From NCBI GenBank assembly GCA_963777045.1, contig CAVZPD010000009.1, positions 248,001 to 312,000 on the forward strand: DNA of 64,000 nucleotides, written 5' to 3'. Made by a program: the position numbers and the translations under genes. Below are positions 63,202-64,000 of this stretch, piece after piece. Position 1 is the stretch's first letter; the number at the start of each line of letters is the position of its first letter. The notes beneath the pieces were generated by a model, which had not been told where the DNA came from, made no database searches, and was given only the letters and a program-made list of their open reading frames with translations. The DNA comes from JAPSGM01 sp963777045 (GTDB lineage: Bacteria > Chloroflexota > Limnocylindria > QHBO01).

Positions 63202-64000
63202 TCACCTGCCGCCAGCCGGCCCCTTGCCCTGTCGCTGGCTATCCGGGTCGGCGTGCTTCCGCCCGGGCACCCGGCGCCGATCGAGCACCGCAACGAGCTC
63301 CGCGGCGAGCAGGATCGCTCCAGATGCGATGAGCGCCCAGGTCATGAGGATGGCGATTGTGGCGAGCGGACCGTAGGCGGACCTGAAGTTGCCGAATGTG
63401 CTCAGGAAGAGGGTGAAGAAGAACTGGGCCATCCTGAGCAGGAACGTGCCCACCAGCGCGCCCACGGCCGCCGTCCGCCATCGCGCGGCGCCGTGCGGCA
63501 GCAGCATGTAGGTCGTGAAGAGGCCGACGAAGACGAGGACCGCCGGCAGGAGCTGGGAGCGCAGGCCCCAGCCGACCAGCGGCGACAGCTTGACGTCCTT
63601 GCTGATCACGGCTGCCGCGATCTCGAGGCCAATGCTCGCGGCGAGGAGGCCACCCACGGCGACGAGCAGGAGCAGACGGCTCAGCTGCCGGCGCAACCAG
63701 CTCGAGTTGTCGACGTGCGACCAGAAGCTGTTGATGGCCCTCGCGAGCGCGGCGAAGACGCGGGTCCCGCTCACGAGCAGGAAGCCGATGGAGACGGCGG
63801 CGGCGGGACCGAAGCCCGTCACGGTCGACTCCACCACCGACTGCATCTGCGAGCTGCCCGTGGGCATGAACTCGCTGATCCGCTCCGTGACGAACTGCCG
63901 TGCGGTCTGCTCCCCCACGATGGCGACACCGATGGAGGTGAACGCGATCAGCAGCGGCGGGATCGAGAGGACCAGGTAGAAGGCAGTGGCGGCCGACCAG
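63202..64000 (-). CDS. YihY/BrkB-family membrane protein, 5'-truncated by the window edge
   Basis: The frame is open through the end of the window, so the N-terminus is missing. Visible part: FYLVLSIPPLLIAFTSIGVA at the edge, ALARAINSFWSHVDNSSWLR typical of the family, and several membrane segments (LLLLVAVGGLLAASIGLEIA, AVLVFVGLFTTYMLLP, AILMTWALIASGAILLAAEL). The C-terminus is a short basic/Gly tail. Function uncertain; the RNase BN label is historical. Confidence 0.85.
   Translation of the reverse strand, partial: WSAATAFYLVLSIPPLLIAFTSIGVAIVGEQTARQFVTERISEFMPTGSSQMQSVVESTVTGFGPAAAVSIGFLLVSGTRVFAALARAINSFWSHVDNSSWLRRQLSRLLLLVAVGGLLAASIGLEIAAAVISKDVKLSPLVGWGLRSQLLPAVLVFVGLFTTYMLLPHGAARWRTAAVGALVGTFLLRMAQFFFTLFLSTFGNFRSAYGPLATIAILMTWALIASGAILLAAELVAVLDRRRVPGRKHADPDSQRQGKGPAGGR

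Overview
This is a very GC-rich window (about 70% by eye) with dense coding on both strands, many 4-bp start/stop overlaps and GTG starts. The gene set is bacterial: a SUF Fe-S operon with Rieske and Rrf2 genes, a CysO/CysM/Mec cysteine cluster, ECF sigma factors with Pro/Ser/Thr-rich partner proteins, many GNAT and hydrolase genes, and secreted proteins with SPTPSAS-type linkers. It suggests an uncultured terrestrial or freshwater Chloroflexota (Limnocylindria/Ellin6529-like). An actinobacterium is the main alternative. The lineage is an inference from gene style, not from a marker gene.

Layout. 1-3.6 kb: pyrC (cut by the window edge) and pyrB, then a convergent cyclase-REC fusion gene and pyrR. 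3.6-5.9 kb: an ECF sigma/anti-sigma pair. 5.9-8.7 kb: GNAT and two GalT-like genes. 8.7-14.7 kb: OsmC, a second sigma module flanked by two secreted or anchored acidic proteins, a lipoprotein hydrolase with a divergent HTH regulator, an ornithine cyclodeaminase-like gene and a SIMPL protein. 14.7-25.5 kb: PreA-like enzyme, dienoyl-CoA reductase-like flavoenzyme, TenA-like protein, tRNA-Gly(CCC), M28 peptidase, cNMP-binding protein, RsgA, DUF885 protein and GNAT. 25.9-35.0 kb: one long plus-strand run sufB-sufD-Rieske-rrf2-sufC-sufS-sufU-rhodanese-moeZ-cysO-cysM-mec. It apparently joins Fe-S assembly to ubiquitin-like sulfur-carrier cysteine synthesis. 35-38.7 kb: a secreted hypothetical and a large S8 peptidase on the minus strand. 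38.8-46.8 kb: M24 and M20 peptidases, PlsC-like acyltransferase, MFS transporter, lgt and a CBS-like gene. 46.8-54.5 kb: DUF4242 pair, large LuxR regulator, mmsA and an ArsR-SRPBCC fusion. 54.5-64 kb: GT87-like protein, PPOX protein, a cystathionine lyase/synthase, MBL hydrolase, mdh-gltA and a YihY protein cut by the window edge.

Sequence quality is uneven. About 40-52 kb is almost clean. 25.9-39.9 kb, and parts of 16.8-21.5 and 54.5-55.4 kb, carry an indel or nonsense change every few hundred bases while the encoded residues stay conserved. I read these as base-calling or assembly errors and annotate the genes across the breaks.

Non-coding signals of interest: two intergenic arrays of an alternating-orientation repeat with core GCACCGATAGAT (42.1 and 60.6 kb) that share near-identical spacing; a set of -10-like hexamers 5-9 nt from start codons that suggests leaderless transcription; an ArsR operator placed between -35 and -10; and a 100-nt C-rich, G-poor transcript segment resembling a Rho loading site.
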